The position numbers and the translations under genes are program-made. A model generated the notes under the pieces. The model was not told the DNA's origin. It made no database searches and saw nothing but the letters and a program-made list of their open reading frames with translations. A DNA stretch of 64,000 nt from Pseudomonas citronellolis (GTDB lineage: Bacteria; Pseudomonadota; Gammaproteobacteria; Pseudomonadales; Pseudomonadaceae). Below are positions 29,850-39,338 of this stretch, one piece after another (the stretch's first letter is position 1; each line of letters begins with the position of its first letter). The DNA is taken from the NCBI RefSeq assembly GCF_900112375.1, contig NZ_FOLS01000031.1, positions 33,202 through 97,201 on the forward strand, read 5' to 3'.

Positions 29850-30027
29850 CCCCCGGCCTCGATCATCGCCTCGTAACAGTGCACGTTCATCGTCGGTGAC
29901 CGGCAGGCGCGCCGATTCGTGCCTATGCTTCAGCCCTTGCGTGCGTCAGGAATGCACCTGCGCCGATTCTGGTACGGGCCTTGCTGCGCCCGACTGACGA
30001 CGGTTCTTTTCCCAGGGAGAGCTGCAC

Positions 30028-31710
30028 ATGCGAGAGAACTCCAGCACCGGCAGGCTGCCGGCCCCCGCCGACTTCATGAACGCCCAGAGCGCCATGGTCG
30101 GCCTGCGCGGCAAGGACATGCTGTCCACCCTGCGCCAGCTCGCCGTCCAGGGCGTGCGCCGGCCGCTGCACAGCGCCCGCCACCTGGCGGCCTTCGGCAA
30201 GCAGATGGGCCACGTGCTGCTGGGTGACTCGCCGTTGCAGCCCAACCCCCAGGACGCCCGCTTCCAGGACCCGTCCTGGCGCCTCAACCCCTTCTACCGG
30301 CGCACCCTGCAGGCCTACCTGGCCTGGCAGCAGCAACTGCTGGCGTGGATCGACGAGAGCGACCTGGACGGTGACGACCGCGCCCGCGCGCGCTTCCTGC
30401 TGTCGCTGTTCGCCGACGCCATGGCGCCGACCAACAGCCTGATCAACCCGCTGGCGGTGAAGGAGCTGTTCAACACCGGCGGGCAGAGCCTGCTCAAGGG
30501 CGGCCGCCACCTGCTCGACGACCTGCTGCACAACGGCGGCATGCCCAGCCAGGTCAACAAGCACGCCTTCGAGGTCGGCCGCAACCTGGCCACCACCCCG
30601 GGCGCCGTGGTGTTCCGCAGCGAGATGCTCGAACTCATCCAGTACAAGCCCCTGGGCGAGCACCTGCACGCCAAGCCGCTGCTGATCGTCCCGCCGCAGA
30701 TCAACAAGTACTACATCTTCGACCTGAGCCCGGAAAAGAGCTTCGTCCAGTACGCCCTGAAGAACAACCTGCAGCTGTTCATGGTCAGCTGGCGCAACCC
30801 CGATGCGCGCCACCGCGAGTGGGGCCTGTCGACCTACGTGAAGGCCCTGGACGAAGCCATCGAGGTGGTCCGCTCGATCAGCGGCAGCCGCAGCGTCAAC
30901 CTGATGGGCGCCTGCTCCGGCGGCCTGACCATCGCCGCGCTGCAGGGCCACCTGCAGGCGCGCCGGCAACTGCGCAAAATCAGCAGCGCCACCTACCTGG
31001 TGAGCCTGCTGGACAGCCAGGTGGAGACTCCGGCGGCGCTGTTCGCCGACGAGCAGACGCTGGAAAGCACCAAGCGCCGCTCCTACCAGCACGGCGTGCT
31101 GGAGGGCAAGGACATGGCCAAGGTGTTCGCCTGGATGCGCCCCAACGACCTGGTGTGGAACTACTGGGTCAACAACTACCTGCTGGGCAAGCTGCCGCCG
31201 GCCTTCGACATCCTCTACTGGAACAACGACAACACCCGCCTGCCGGCGGCGCTGCACGGCGATTTCCTCGACTTCTTCAAGCACAACCCGCTGGCCCGCC
31301 CCGGCGCCATGGAAATCTGCGGCACGCCCATCGACCTGAAGAAGGTGGCGGTGGACAACTTCCACGTCGCCGGCATCACCGACCACATCACCCCCTGGGA
31401 CGCGGTCTACCGCTCGGCCCTGCTGCTGGGTGGCGACAGCCGCTTCATGCTGTCCAACAGCGGGCACATCCAGAGCATCCTCAACCCGCCGGGCAACCCC
31501 AAGGCCTGCTACTTCGAGAACGGCAAGCTCGCCTCCGACCCGCGCGCCTGGTACTACGACACCCAGCGCCAGGAAGGCAGCTGGTGGCCGGTGTGGCTGG
31601 CGTGGATCCAGGAACGCTCGGGCGAACGCCGGCCGGTGAGCTTCGAACTGGGCAACGCCGAGCACCCGCCGATGGAAGCGGCGCCGGGGACTTACGTGCA
31701 CGAGCGGTGA
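30028..31710 (+). CDS. phaC2: Class II PHA synthase 2
   Basis: A 560-residue synthase paralogous to PhaC1, with the same GACSGG box and the catalytic blocks TDHITPWD and SNSGHIQSILNPPGNPK. Both proteins end in PGTYVHER. PhaC1 and PhaC2 overlap in substrate range but are not identical. ATG 30028 follows AGGGAG. A 178-bp gap separates it from phaZ, with a TATGCT hexamer near 29925, so it may have its own promoter. Confidence 0.95.
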   Translation: MRENSSTGRLPAPADFMNAQSAMVGLRGKDMLSTLRQLAVQGVRRPLHSARHLAAFGKQMGHVLLGDSPLQPNPQDARFQDPSWRLNPFYRRTLQAYLAWQQQLLAWIDESDLDGDDRARARFLLSLFADAMAPTNSLINPLAVKELFNTGGQSLLKGGRHLLDDLLHNGGMPSQVNKHAFEVGRNLATTPGAVVFRSEMLELIQYKPLGEHLHAKPLLIVPPQINKYYIFDLSPEKSFVQYALKNNLQLFMVSWRNPDARHREWGLSTYVKALDEAIEVVRSISGSRSVNLMGACSGGLTIAALQGHLQARRQLRKISSATYLVSLLDSQVETPAALFADEQTLESTKRRSYQHGVLEGKDMAKVFAWMRPNDLVWNYWVNNYLLGKLPPAFDILYWNNDNTRLPAALHGDFLDFFKHNPLARPGAMEICGTPIDLKKVAVDNFHVAGITDHITPWDAVYRSALLLGGDSRFMLSNSGHIQSILNPPGNPKACYFENGKLASDPRAWYYDTQRQEGSWWPVWLAWIQERSGERRPVSFELGNAEHPPMEAAPGTYVHER

Positions 31711-32066
31711 ACAGCCGTTGTGCGTCCTGATACGACACCCCGTAGGATGGGTGGAGCGAAGCGATACCCATCGCCGTGACCGCATGGGTTTCGCAAGCTC
31801 AACCCATCCTACGAAAGGCACTTCGGTGCAGCCGGGATGCTCTTCGTAGGAGCGAGCTTGCTCGCGAACGAGCCCCGCAGCGGAGTGTGTTCGCGAGCAA
31901 GCTCGCTCCTACGAGAAGCCGTACCCGCCCGTACGATAGGAGCGGACTCTGTCCGCGATAGCCGGATCTCCCACGAAAAACCCACCCCCTCACGCTTTCG
32001 AGGGACTGGCCGGCGCGCCCCGCCCCGGCTATCGTCGAACCTCCCGAGGCCAGAACCAGCACACGG
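31711..32066. repeat. Repeat-filled intergenic region between phaC2 and phaD
   Basis: No gene is supported. It contains a full GTAGGATGGGT...ACCCATCCTAC inverted repeat (31741-31813), a REP doublet (31845-31914), and a degenerate REP of the GGACTCTGTCC type (31935-31966). About 100 bp of unique sequence precede phaD, with a TATCGT hexamer at 32028-32033. Confidence 0.85.
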
Positions 32067-32681
32067 ATGAAAACCCGCGACCGCATCCTCGAATGCGCCC
32101 TGCTGTTGTTCAACGAGCAGGGCGAACCCAACGTCTCCACCCTGGAGATCGCCACCGAGCTGGGCATCAGCCCCGGCAACCTGTATTACCACTTCCACGG
32201 CAAGGAGCCGCTGGTGCTGGCCCTGTTCGCCCGCTTCGAGGAAGAGCTGCAGCCGCTGCTCGACCCGCCCGCCGACGCGCGCCTGGGGGCCGAGGACTAC
32301 TGGCTGTTCCTGCACCTGATCGTCGAGCGCCTGGCGCACTACCGCTTCCTCTTCCAGGACCTCTCCAACCTGGCCGGGCGCCTGCCCAAGCTGGCCCGCG
32401 GCATGCGCAGCTGGCTCAACGCGCTCAAGCGCACCCTGGCCGCCCTGCTCGCCCGGCTCAAGGCCGACGGCGAGCTGACCAGCGACACCGACGCCCTCGG
32501 CCAACTGGTGGAGCAGATCACCCTGACCCTGCTGTTCTCCCTGGACTACCAGCGCATCCTCGGCCGCGAAGGCGAGATACGCCTGGTGGTCTACCAGGTG
32601 ATGATGCTGGTGGCGCCGCACCTGCGCGGCGACTCGCGGCTCACAGCCGAGCGCCTGGCGCAGCGCTACCTGAACGCCTGA
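32067..32681 (+). CDS. phaD: TetR-family regulator of the pha cluster
   Basis: A 204-residue TetR-type protein. The N-terminal helix-turn-helix region is TRDRILECALLLFNEQGEPNVSTLEIATELGISPGNLYYHFHGKEPL, and the helical C terminus would bind ligand. In pseudomonads PhaD controls phaC1 and phaI transcription in response to a fatty-acid-derived CoA signal. It is convergent with phaF; a GACGCCCGGC-acgag-GCCGGGCGTC hairpin (32699-32723) lies between them. Confidence 0.93.
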   Translation: MKTRDRILECALLLFNEQGEPNVSTLEIATELGISPGNLYYHFHGKEPLVLALFARFEEELQPLLDPPADARLGAEDYWLFLHLIVERLAHYRFLFQDLSNLAGRLPKLARGMRSWLNALKRTLAALLARLKADGELTSDTDALGQLVEQITLTLLFSLDYQRILGREGEIRLVVYQVMMLVAPHLRGDSRLTAERLAQRYLNA

Positions 32682-32698
32682 GGCGCAGCCGAAATGAA

Positions 32699-32723
32699 GA
32701 CGCCCGGCACGAGGCCGGGCGTC
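32699..32723. terminator. Bidirectional terminator between phaD and phaF
   Basis: 10-bp perfect stem GACGCCCGGC (32699-32708) with GCCGGGCGTC (32714-32723), loop acgag. It lacks a T-run, so it may need Rho. Confidence 0.65.
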
Positions 32724-32742
32724 GGGTACCACGGGTAACGCG

Positions 32743-33639
32743 TCAGGCCTGGGTCGGCGGCGTGGCCGGAGCCGCTACCGGAGCGACCGGAGCTGCCGCA
32801 GCCGGCGCCGGGGTGGCCGCCGGAGCCGGAGCCGCGGCCGGCGTGGCCGCTGCAGCAGGCTTGGCCGCCTTGGGCGCTGCGGGCTTCTTCACCGCCGGCT
32901 TCTTCGCCGCAGCCGGCTTGGCAGCCGGTTTCGCAGCAGCCGGTTTCGCCGCAGGCTTGGTGGCAGCCGGTTTGGCGGCCGGCTTCGCAGCCGGTTTCGC
33001 CGCGGCCTTCGCAGCAGCAGGCTTGGCGGCCGGCTTGGCTGCAGGCTTCGCCGCTGCCTTGGCCGCAGCCGGTTTGGCCGCCGGCTTCGCAGCCGGTTTC
33101 GCAGCAGCCTTGGCAACGGGCTTGGCCGCCGCGGTCTTGGCGGCCGGCTTGGCGGCGGGCTTCGCTGCAGCCTTGGCCGCAGGTTTCGCAGCGGCCTTGG
33201 CGGCGGGCTTGGCCACCGACTTGACGCTGACGCCGGTGAGTTTCTCGATCTGCTTGGTCAGGGTCTCGACCTTCGCATGCAGGTCCTTCACCTCGTTGCG
33301 GCTCGGCACGCCCAGGCGCGAGATGGCGCTGTTCAGGCGCTTGTCGAACGCCTCTTCCAGCTCACCCCACTTGCCCAGGGCGCGGTCCTTCACCTCGTCG
33401 ACCTTGGAACGCGCCGAACGGGCGGTGGACTTCACCGCGCCGACGGATTTATCGACTTCGGTCCGGGCCTGCTTCTCGGCCTTTTCGCCATCCTTGACCA
33501 GGGTCTCGAACAGCTTGCTGCCGTCCTTGCTGACCTTCGAGTAGGCCCCCAGACCAGCCAACCAGATTTGCCGCGAGTATTTCTCGATCTCGCCGACCCA
33601 ACTGGACTCTTTTTTATCGGTAGTTTTCTTGCCAGCCAT
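32743..33639 (-). CDS. phaF: PHA granule-associated phasin PhaF
   Basis: A 298-residue protein in two halves. Residues 1-~145 are the phasin domain, with a predicted amphipathic helix (SWVGEIEKYSRQIWLAGLGAYSKV) that coats the granule and a coiled-coil stretch (VETLTKQIEKLTG). Residues ~146-298 are an Ala/Lys/Pro repeat region of AAKPAAK units like histone H1, which binds nucleoid DNA and helps partition granules. ATG 33639 follows GAGGAG. It lies 10 nt past phaI on the same strand. Confidence 0.94.
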   Translation of the reverse strand: MAGKKTTDKKESSWVGEIEKYSRQIWLAGLGAYSKVSKDGSKLFETLVKDGEKAEKQARTEVDKSVGAVKSTARSARSKVDEVKDRALGKWGELEEAFDKRLNSAISRLGVPSRNEVKDLHAKVETLTKQIEKLTGVSVKSVAKPAAKAAAKPAAKAAAKPAAKPAAKTAAAKPVAKAAAKPAAKPAAKPAAAKAAAKPAAKPAAKPAAAKAAAKPAAKPAAKPAATKPAAKPAAAKPAAKPAAAKKPAVKKPAAPKAAKPAAAATPAAAPAPAATPAPAAAAPVAPVAAPATPPTQA

Positions 33640-33649
33640 CCCGCTCTCC

Positions 33650-34072
33650 TCAATGAGTTTTCGCGACACGCTCGAGCACCGCGCTCAGCTCATCAAGCTT
33701 AGCAGAGAGCGCCTCGACATCCTGCCGCGACGGAATGCCCATGCGGTTCAGCGCGGAGGCCACGCGGCTGTCGAAAGCCTTCTCGACCTTGTCCAGCTGC
33801 ACCTCGAACTTGTCCTTCACCAGCGAGACGCTGCTCTTGACGCTGTCGTTGGCCGATTCGACCTGCTCGGTCACCAGCTGGCGGCCCTTGGTTTCCAGGC
33901 CTTCGCCTTCCTTCACCAGCGACTTGAAGTACTCGGTGCCTTCGGCGCCGACGCGCGCATAGGCGCCCAGGCCGGCCAGCCAGATCTGGCGGGCGTAGTG
34001 CTTGACGTCGGTGATCAGGGACGACTCGCTGACGGCTTTCTCGACTTTCTTCTTGCTGGCGACCTTGGCCAT
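33650..34072 (-). CDS. phaI: PHA granule-associated phasin PhaI
   Basis: A 140-residue phasin matching the N-terminal domain of PhaF (SLITDVKHYARQIWLAGLGAYARVG is shared in pattern) and lacking the H1-like tail. It coats PHA granules. ATG 34072 follows GAGGA. phaF follows 10 nt after its stop, so phaI and phaF are one operon. The promoter region is upstream (34073-34371), with the motif shared with phaC1 at 34140-34162. Confidence 0.94.
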   Translation of the reverse strand: MAKVASKKKVEKAVSESSLITDVKHYARQIWLAGLGAYARVGAEGTEYFKSLVKEGEGLETKGRQLVTEQVESANDSVKSSVSLVKDKFEVQLDKVEKAFDSRVASALNRMGIPSRQDVEALSAKLDELSAVLERVAKTH

Positions 34073-34139
34073 GATGGTTTCCTCACACTGTTCTCGGGGG
34101 TCCGTAGAGGCCCGCAGCGTTGCGAGCTTGAGTGCAAGG

Positions 34140-34162
34140 TATCGGGGAAAATTAGAAAACAC
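34140..34162 (-). promoter_or_regulatory. pha cluster shared promoter or operator motif (phaI copy)
   Basis: Minus-strand GTGTTTTCTAATTTTCCC continuing to 34140 matches the phaC1 copy (26914-26936) at 18 of 23 positions. It lies about 70 nt before the phaI start. Confidence 0.5.
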
Positions 34163-34194
34163 ATACCAGCCGGTAGACCTGCCGAACCGCTTTT

Positions 34195-34351
34195 CGTAGG
34201 AGCGAGCTTGCTCGCGAACCCTTCGGTTCCCATTTCAAACCCGTCATCCCCGCGAACGCGGGGAACCAGAGGCTCTGGGCTCCCGCGTTCGCGGGAGTGA
34301 CGTCTGCGATTTTCGGCGCGGGCGAGGGTTCGCGAGCAAGCTCGCTCCTAC
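34195..34351. repeat. REP pair enclosing a dRS3-like inverted repeat, upstream of phaI
   Basis: A REP (34195-34219) and an inverted REP (34328-34351) flank a 61-bp element (34242-34302) that begins CGTCATCCCCGCGAACGCGG and ends with the inverse GGGAGTGACG. It contains the hairpins CCCCGCGAACGCGGGG and CCCGCGTTCGCGGG. It resembles the widespread ATTCCCGCG...CGCGGGAAT intergenic repeat of beta- and gammaproteobacteria. Confidence 0.75.
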
Positions 34352-34371
34352 AAAGTGCGGGTGCGGCCCGG

Positions 34372-34647
34372 TCAGGCCAGCGCCTTGTCCAGCGCGCGCT
34401 CGATCTCGCCCTTGAGCATCCCGCCCATGGCCGACAGCAGCAGGCCCAGCTTGACCTCCACCGCCACGCGGTCCTCGCCCACCTCGATGCGTCCGTCCAC
34501 GCCGCTGCGCTTGAAGGCCAGCACGTCACCCTGCCACTCGTAGCTCACGCCATGCTCGCGGGCGAGCTTCTCGGCCAGCTTCTGGGCCTTCTCGCGGGCG
34601 GCTTCGCGGCCGAGGCAATGGGGACGTTCGACGTGGATGCGGGACAT
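34372..34647 (-). CDS. Polyhydroxyalkanoic acid system family protein
   Basis: A 91-residue protein with [25 protein letters not shown] and [21 protein letters not shown], a family usually found beside phasin genes and annotated as a PHA system or granule-region protein. It has no signal peptide. ATG 34647 follows CGGAG at 7 nt. It is divergent from ubiE. Its exact role is unknown; the neighbourhood suggests a granule-related one. Confidence 0.82.
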   Translation of the reverse strand: MSRIHVERPHCLGREAAREKAQKLAEKLAREHGVSYEWQGDVLAFKRSGVDGRIEVGEDRVAVEVKLGLLLSAMGGMLKGEIERALDKALA

Positions 34648-34737
34648 GGGCGACTCCGGAATGACAGACCGGTGGATGATACGCCGCACGACGTTTCGCC
34701 GCACCCCGCGCCCCGGGGCGGCGTTTTTCCCACATCC

Positions 34738-34746
34738 TGTTAGAAT
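34738..34746 (+). promoter_or_regulatory. Candidate extended -10 promoter for ubiE
   Basis: TGTTAGAAT fits the extended -10 consensus well and ends 31 nt before the ATG. No convincing -35 is visible. Confidence 0.5.
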
Positions 34747-34777
34747 GCCCGCCACTGACTTCCAGGGTAGAAACGCC

Positions 34778-35560
34778 ATGAGCGAGCCGCGCAAACCCGC
34801 CGGGGACCAGGGCCCCGCCGACCCCACCACGCACTTCGGCTACAAGACCGTGCGCGAGAGCGAGAAGGCCGAGAAGGTCGCCGAGGTGTTCCATTCGGTC
34901 GCCGCCAAGTACGACCTGATGAACGACCTGATGTCCGGTGGCATCCACCGCCTGTGGAAGCGCTTCACCATCGAGCTGTCCGGCGTGCGCGCCGGCAACC
35001 GCGTGCTCGACATCGCCGGCGGCACCGGCGACCTGACCCGCCAGTTCTCGCGCCTGGTCGGCCCCACCGGCGAGGTGGTGCTGGCGGACATCAACGCCTC
35101 CATGCTCAAGGTCGGCCGCGACAAGCTGCTGGACAGCGGCGTGGCCGGCAACGTCAGCTTCGTCCAGGCCGATGCCGAGAAGCTGCCCTTCCCGGACAAC
35201 CACTTCGACTGCGTGAGCATCGCCTTCGGCCTGCGCAACGTCACCCACAAGGACGCGGCCATCCGCTCCATGCTGCGGGTGCTCAAGCCGGGCGGGCGCC
35301 TGCTGGTGCTGGAATTCTCCAAGCCCACCAGCAGCCTGCTGTCCAAGGCCTACGACGCCTACTCCTTCACCCTGCTGCCGCTGATGGGCAAGCTGGTCAC
35401 CAACGACGCCGAGAGCTACCGCTACCTGGCCGAGTCGATCCGCATGCACCCGGACCAGGAAACCCTGAAGTCGATGATGGTCGAGGCCGGTTTCGACCGC
35501 GTCACCTACCACAACATGACCGGCGGCGTGGTCGCCCTGCACCGCGGCATCAAGCCCTGA
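34778..35560 (+). CDS. ubiE: Ubiquinone/menaquinone C-methyltransferase UbiE
   Basis: A 260-residue SAM-dependent methyltransferase that adds a C-methyl group in ubiquinone synthesis. Motif I is [12 protein letters not shown], motif II region is [14 protein letters not shown], and [25 protein letters not shown] is the UbiE signature near residues 37-61. ATG 34778 was chosen over an upstream ATG at 34745. It is the first gene of ubiE-ubiJ-ubiB, with one base between its stop and the ubiJ start. Confidence 0.96.
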   Translation: MSEPRKPAGDQGPADPTTHFGYKTVRESEKAEKVAEVFHSVAAKYDLMNDLMSGGIHRLWKRFTIELSGVRAGNRVLDIAGGTGDLTRQFSRLVGPTGEVVLADINASMLKVGRDKLLDSGVAGNVSFVQADAEKLPFPDNHFDCVSIAFGLRNVTHKDAAIRSMLRVLKPGGRLLVLEFSKPTSSLLSKAYDAYSFTLLPLMGKLVTNDAESYRYLAESIRMHPDQETLKSMMVEAGFDRVTYHNMTGGVVALHRGIKP

Positions 35561-35561
35561 A

Positions 35562-36185
35562 ATGGCGCTCCTGACCCAGGCGCTGCTGGCCAGCGCCGAA
35601 GCCGGCGTGAACCGCGTGCTGCGCCTGGACGGCGTGGCCCTGCAGCGTCTCGCCCGGCTCGCCGGGCGGGTCCTGGAAGTGGACTGCCAGGCGCCGCCGC
35701 TGCGCCTGTTCATCCTCCCCGACGCCGATGGCCTGCACCTGGCCGCGCACCACGAGACCGCGGTCGACTGCACCCTGCGCGCCCCGGCCGGGCGCCTGCT
35801 GCAGCTGGCCCTGGCCGCCGACAAGACCAGCGTGCTGCACAGCCCGGAAGTGGAAATGGGCGGCGATAGCGCCCTGCTCCTGGAGCTGGCCGACATCCTC
35901 CAGAGCCTGGAGCTGGACTGGGAATACGAAGTGCAGCGCTGGCTCGGCCCGCTGCCCGCGCAACTGCTCGGCAGCCGCCTGCGCGGCGGCGCGCGCTGGG
36001 CCGGCGACAGCCTGGAAAGCCTGCGCCTGAGCCTGGCCGACTACCTCGCCGAGGAAAGCCGCACCCTGGTCGGGCGCAACGAGGCCGAAGCGCGCTTCGC
36101 CGAACTCGACCAGTTGAAGATCGCCCTCGATCGCCTCGACGCGCGCCTGGCGCGCCTGTCCAAGAAGCTGAAACCCGACGCATGA
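35562..36185 (+). CDS. ubiJ: Ubiquinone biosynthesis accessory factor UbiJ (SCP2 domain)
   Basis: A 207-residue protein with an N-terminal SCP2-like lipid-binding domain (~15-120) and a C-terminal helical, coiled-coil-like tail ([29 protein letters not shown]). UbiJ and UbiK form the lipid-binding part of the cytosolic ubiquinone biosynthesis complex. Its position between ubiE and ubiB fits. The stop overlaps the ubiB start as ATGA. Confidence 0.9.
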   Translation: MALLTQALLASAEAGVNRVLRLDGVALQRLARLAGRVLEVDCQAPPLRLFILPDADGLHLAAHHETAVDCTLRAPAGRLLQLALAADKTSVLHSPEVEMGGDSALLLELADILQSLELDWEYEVQRWLGPLPAQLLGSRLRGGARWAGDSLESLRLSLADYLAEESRTLVGRNEAEARFAELDQLKIALDRLDARLARLSKKLKPDA

Positions 36186-37780
36186 AGCTGCTCGCCTTCC
36201 GCCGCCTGCTGCGCATCCAGAGCGTGGTGATCCGCTACCGCCTCGACGATCTCATTCTCGAACTGCCGATGCTGCCCTGGTACCTGCGCCTGCTCGGCGG
36301 CCTGCTGCCCTGGCGCTGGCTGCCGCGGCGCAAGCTGGAGCTGAGCCGCGGCGAGCGCATCCGCCTGGCCCTGGAAGGCCTGGGGCCGATCTTCATCAAG
36401 TTCGGGCAGATCCTCTCCACCCGCCGCGACCTGCTGCCCGACGACATCGCCAATGAGCTGGCGCGCCTGCAGGACAAGGTCCCGCCGTTCCCGCCGGAAG
36501 CCTCGGTGGCGCTGATCGAGGAGCAGCTGGGGGCGAAGGTCGAGCAGGTCTTCGCCCGCTTCGAGCGCGAGCCGCTGGCCTCGGCCTCGGTGGCCCAGGT
36601 GCATGCCGCACAGCTGAAAAGCGGCGAGGAAGTGGTGGTCAAGGTGATCCGCCCGGGCCTCAAGCCCGTGATCCGCGCCGACATGTCCTGGCTGTTCATC
36701 CTCGCCCGCCTGGCCGAGCGCGTCTCCGCCGACGCCCGCCGCCTGCACCCGGTGGAGGTGGTCAGCGACTACGAGAAGACCATCTACGACGAACTCGACC
36801 TGCTGCGCGAGGCGGCCAACTCCAGCCAGCTGCGGCGCAACTTCGACGGTTCGCCGCTGCTCTACGTGCCCCAGGTGTACTGGGACTGGTGCCGGCCCAA
36901 GGTGCTGGTGATGGAGCGCATCTACGGCATCCCGGTCACCGACCTGGGCACCCTGCGCGACCAGCGTACCGACTTCAAGGCCCTGGCCGAGCGTGGCGTG
37001 GAAATCTTCTTCACCCAGGTGTTCCGCGACAGCTTCTTCCACGCCGACATGCACCCGGGCAACATCTTCGTCAGCACCCGCACGCCCTGGAGCCCGCAGT
37101 ACATCGCGGTGGACTGCGGTATCGTCGGCAGCCTCACCGACGAGGACCAGGACTACCTGGCGCGCAACCTGATCGCCTTCTTCAAGCGCGACTACCGCAA
37201 GGTCGCCCAGTTGCACATCGACTCCGGCTGGGTGCCGGCGGAAACCCGCGTCAACGACTTCGAGGCGGCGATCCGCACGGTGTGCGAGCCGATCTTCGAG
37301 AAGCCGCTCAAGGACATCTCCTTCGGCCAGGTGCTGCTGCGCCTGTTCCAGACCGCGCGGCGCTTCAACATGGAAGTGCAGCCGCAACTGGTGCTGCTGC
37401 AGAAGACCCTGCTGAACATCGAGGGCCTGGGCCGCCAGCTCTACCCCGAGCTGGACCTGTGGAGCACCGCCCAGCCCTACCTGGAACGCTGGATGCGCGA
37501 GCGCATGAGCCCAGCCCAGCTGCTGCGCAACGCCCAGCAGCACGTCGAGCAGCTGCCGCACCTGGCGCAGATGACCCGCGACACCCTGGAGCGCCTGGCG
37601 CAGCCCCAGGAGCCGCAAGCGACCGGCGCCCAGCCCCTGGCCGGCGCCTGGGTGCCGCGACTGATCGGCGCAGTGCTGGTGGCCGGCGCCACCCAGATCG
37701 GCCTGGCCACCCACAGTATCGAGGCCTGGCCGGCCTGGGCCATGCTGGCCGGTGGTCTGTATCTGATTCTGCGCCGATAG
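36182..37780 (+). CDS. ubiB: Ubiquinone biosynthesis kinase-like protein UbiB
   Basis: A 532-residue ABC1/ADCK/UbiB atypical kinase-fold ATPase needed for ubiquinone synthesis. KFGQ (KxGQ motif), the Ala-rich loop in [20 protein letters not shown] and HADMHPGN with the VDCG metal motif are all present. Two hydrophobic helices at the C terminus (~495-530) anchor it. It overlaps ubiJ by four bases. Confidence 0.95.
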   Translation: MKLLAFRRLLRIQSVVIRYRLDDLILELPMLPWYLRLLGGLLPWRWLPRRKLELSRGERIRLALEGLGPIFIKFGQILSTRRDLLPDDIANELARLQDKVPPFPPEASVALIEEQLGAKVEQVFARFEREPLASASVAQVHAAQLKSGEEVVVKVIRPGLKPVIRADMSWLFILARLAERVSADARRLHPVEVVSDYEKTIYDELDLLREAANSSQLRRNFDGSPLLYVPQVYWDWCRPKVLVMERIYGIPVTDLGTLRDQRTDFKALAERGVEIFFTQVFRDSFFHADMHPGNIFVSTRTPWSPQYIAVDCGIVGSLTDEDQDYLARNLIAFFKRDYRKVAQLHIDSGWVPAETRVNDFEAAIRTVCEPIFEKPLKDISFGQVLLRLFQTARRFNMEVQPQLVLLQKTLLNIEGLGRQLYPELDLWSTAQPYLERWMRERMSPAQLLRNAQQHVEQLPHLAQMTRDTLERLAQPQEPQATGAQPLAGAWVPRLIGAVLVAGATQIGLATHSIEAWPAWAMLAGGLYLILRR

Positions 37781-37862
37781 CCAGTCGTCGCCACTGCTGG
37801 CACACTTGGTCGTTGATGAAACTGCCGCGGGGCGTGAGAACGCCCGCTGTACGGAAGCGAAG

Positions 37863-38267
37863 ATGAAAGACTGGCTGGACGAAATTCACTGGAACGCCGA
37901 CGGCCTGGTGCCGGCGATCGCCCAGGACCACAAGACGGGCCGCGTGCTGATGATGGCCTGGATGAACCGCGAATCCCTGGCCCTGACCGCCGCCGAGGGC
38001 CGCGCCATCTACTGGTCGCGCTCGCGCGGCAAGCTCTGGCGCAAGGGCGAGGAATCCGGCCACGTGCAGAAGCTGCACGAACTGCGCCTGGACTGCGACG
38101 CCGACGTCGTCATCCTGATGGTCGAGCAGGTCGGCGGCATCGCCTGCCACACCGGACGCGAAAGCTGCTTCTACCGGGTCTACCAGGACGGCGGCTGGAA
38201 GGTCGTCGACGCGGTGCTCAAGGACCCGCACGCCATCTACGACAAGCCGGGGCACAGCCATGAGTGA
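37863..38267 (+). CDS. hisI: Phosphoribosyl-AMP cyclohydrolase
   Basis: A 134-residue enzyme for the third step of histidine synthesis. The zinc-binding Cys residues are in [21 protein letters not shown], and metal Asp residues in this segment match the family. ATG 37863 follows GGAAG. It overlaps hisE by eight bases. In this genome HisI and HisE are separate proteins, unlike the fused HisIE of enterics. Confidence 0.96.
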   Translation: MKDWLDEIHWNADGLVPAIAQDHKTGRVLMMAWMNRESLALTAAEGRAIYWSRSRGKLWRKGEESGHVQKLHELRLDCDADVVILMVEQVGGIACHTGRESCFYRVYQDGGWKVVDAVLKDPHAIYDKPGHSHE

Positions 38268-38598
38268 CAACACCCTCGCGCGCCTGGCCGAGGTGCTGGA
38301 GGGGCGCAAGAACGCCGCCCCCGAAAGCTCCTACGTGGCCAGCCTGTACCACAAGGGACTGAACAAGATCCTGGAAAAGGTCGGAGAGGAATCGGTGGAA
38401 ACCATCCTCGCCGCCAAGGACGCCGCGCAGAGCGGCGACTGCACGGACCTGATCTACGAAACCGCCGACCTCTGGTTCCATTCCCTGGTCATGCTCGCCG
38501 CCCTCGGCCAGCATCCCCAGGCGGTGCTGGACGAACTGGAGCGCCGTTTCGGCCTCTCCGGCCACGACGAGAAAGCCGCGCGCCAGCCGTCGGCCTGA
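38260..38598 (+). CDS. hisE: Phosphoribosyl-ATP pyrophosphatase
   Basis: A 112-residue all-helical NTP-pyrophosphohydrolase (MazG-like fold) for the second step of histidine synthesis. [15 protein letters not shown] and [15 protein letters not shown] hold the metal-binding Glu/Asp residues. It starts inside the end of hisI and is followed by tatA 25 bp later. Confidence 0.95.
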   Translation: MSDNTLARLAEVLEGRKNAAPESSYVASLYHKGLNKILEKVGEESVETILAAKDAAQSGDCTDLIYETADLWFHSLVMLAALGQHPQAVLDELERRFGLSGHDEKAARQPSA

Positions 38599-38623
38599 AC
38601 CCGATTACTTCGAGGAGAACAAG

Positions 38624-38869
38624 ATGGGCATCTTTGACTGGAAACACTGGGTCGTCATCCTGATCGTGGTGGTGCTGGTGTTCGGCACCAAGCGCCTGAA
38701 GACCCTGGGCTCGGACGTCGGCGAGGCGGTCAAGGGCTTCCGCAAGGCGATGAACACCGAAGAGGAGGAGAAGCCCCAGCAGCAGCCGCCGGCCAACCCG
38801 CCGCTGAACCAGCCGCACACCATCGACGCCCAGGCGCAGAAGGTCGAAGAGCCGCAGCGCAAGGACTGA
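38624..38869 (+). CDS. tatA: Sec-independent translocase subunit TatA
   Basis: An 81-residue protein with a short N-terminal membrane helix ([17 protein letters not shown]), the FGxxxL hinge, an amphipathic helix (residues ~23-43) and an acidic Gln/Pro-rich tail. Many TatA copies assemble to form the pore for folded proteins with twin-arginine signals. Followed by tatB after 13 bp. Confidence 0.95.
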   Translation: MGIFDWKHWVVILIVVVLVFGTKRLKTLGSDVGEAVKGFRKAMNTEEEEKPQQQPPANPPLNQPHTIDAQAQKVEEPQRKD

Positions 38870-38882
38870 TGGGAAGAACGCC

Positions 38883-39338
38883 ATGTTCGGAATCAGCTTC
38901 AGCGAACTGCTGCTGGTGGGCCTGGTCGCCCTGCTGGTGCTCGGCCCCGAGCGCCTGCCCGGCGCCGCGCGCACCGCGGGCCTGTGGATCGGCCGGCTGA
39001 AACGCAGCTTCAACGCCATCAAGCAGGAAGTGGAGCGCGAGTTGGGCGCCGACGAGATCCGCCGGCAGCTGCACAACGAGCACATCCTGCAGATGGAGCG
39101 TGAAGCGCAGAAGCTGATGGCGCCGCTCACCGGCCAGCAGCCGCCGGCCGATAGCGCCGCGCAGGCCGAGCCCACGGCGCCGCCTGCGCCGCCGACCATC
39201 GCACCGAACAGCCGCCTGGCCAACATGCCCGGCGTCGGTATCCCGGCCGCACCCGAGGCACCCGCCGCGCCAGCAGCGCCCGAGGCCCCGGCCGCGCCGG
39301 CCGCCGCCCCTCCGTCCGAGACGCCGCGTACCCCATGA
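38883..39338 (+). CDS. tatB: Sec-independent translocase subunit TatB
   Basis: A 151-residue subunit with the membrane helix [21 protein letters not shown] and a long amphipathic helix (to ~75). The last 70 residues are a low-complexity Ala/Pro/Glu tail with [20 protein letters not shown]. TatB and TatC form the substrate receptor. Its stop overlaps tatC as ATGA. Confidence 0.94.
   Translation: MFGISFSELLLVGLVALLVLGPERLPGAARTAGLWIGRLKRSFNAIKQEVERELGADEIRRQLHNEHILQMEREAQKLMAPLTGQQPPADSAAQAEPTAPPAPPTIAPNSRLANMPGVGIPAAPEAPAAPAAPEAPAAPAAAPPSETPRTP

Noticed and set aside
32093..33544. A 483-codon plus-strand frame across phaD and phaF
   Set aside because: It reads out of frame in phaD and antisense through the AAKP repeats of phaF, giving an artificial Ala/Gly repeat protein.
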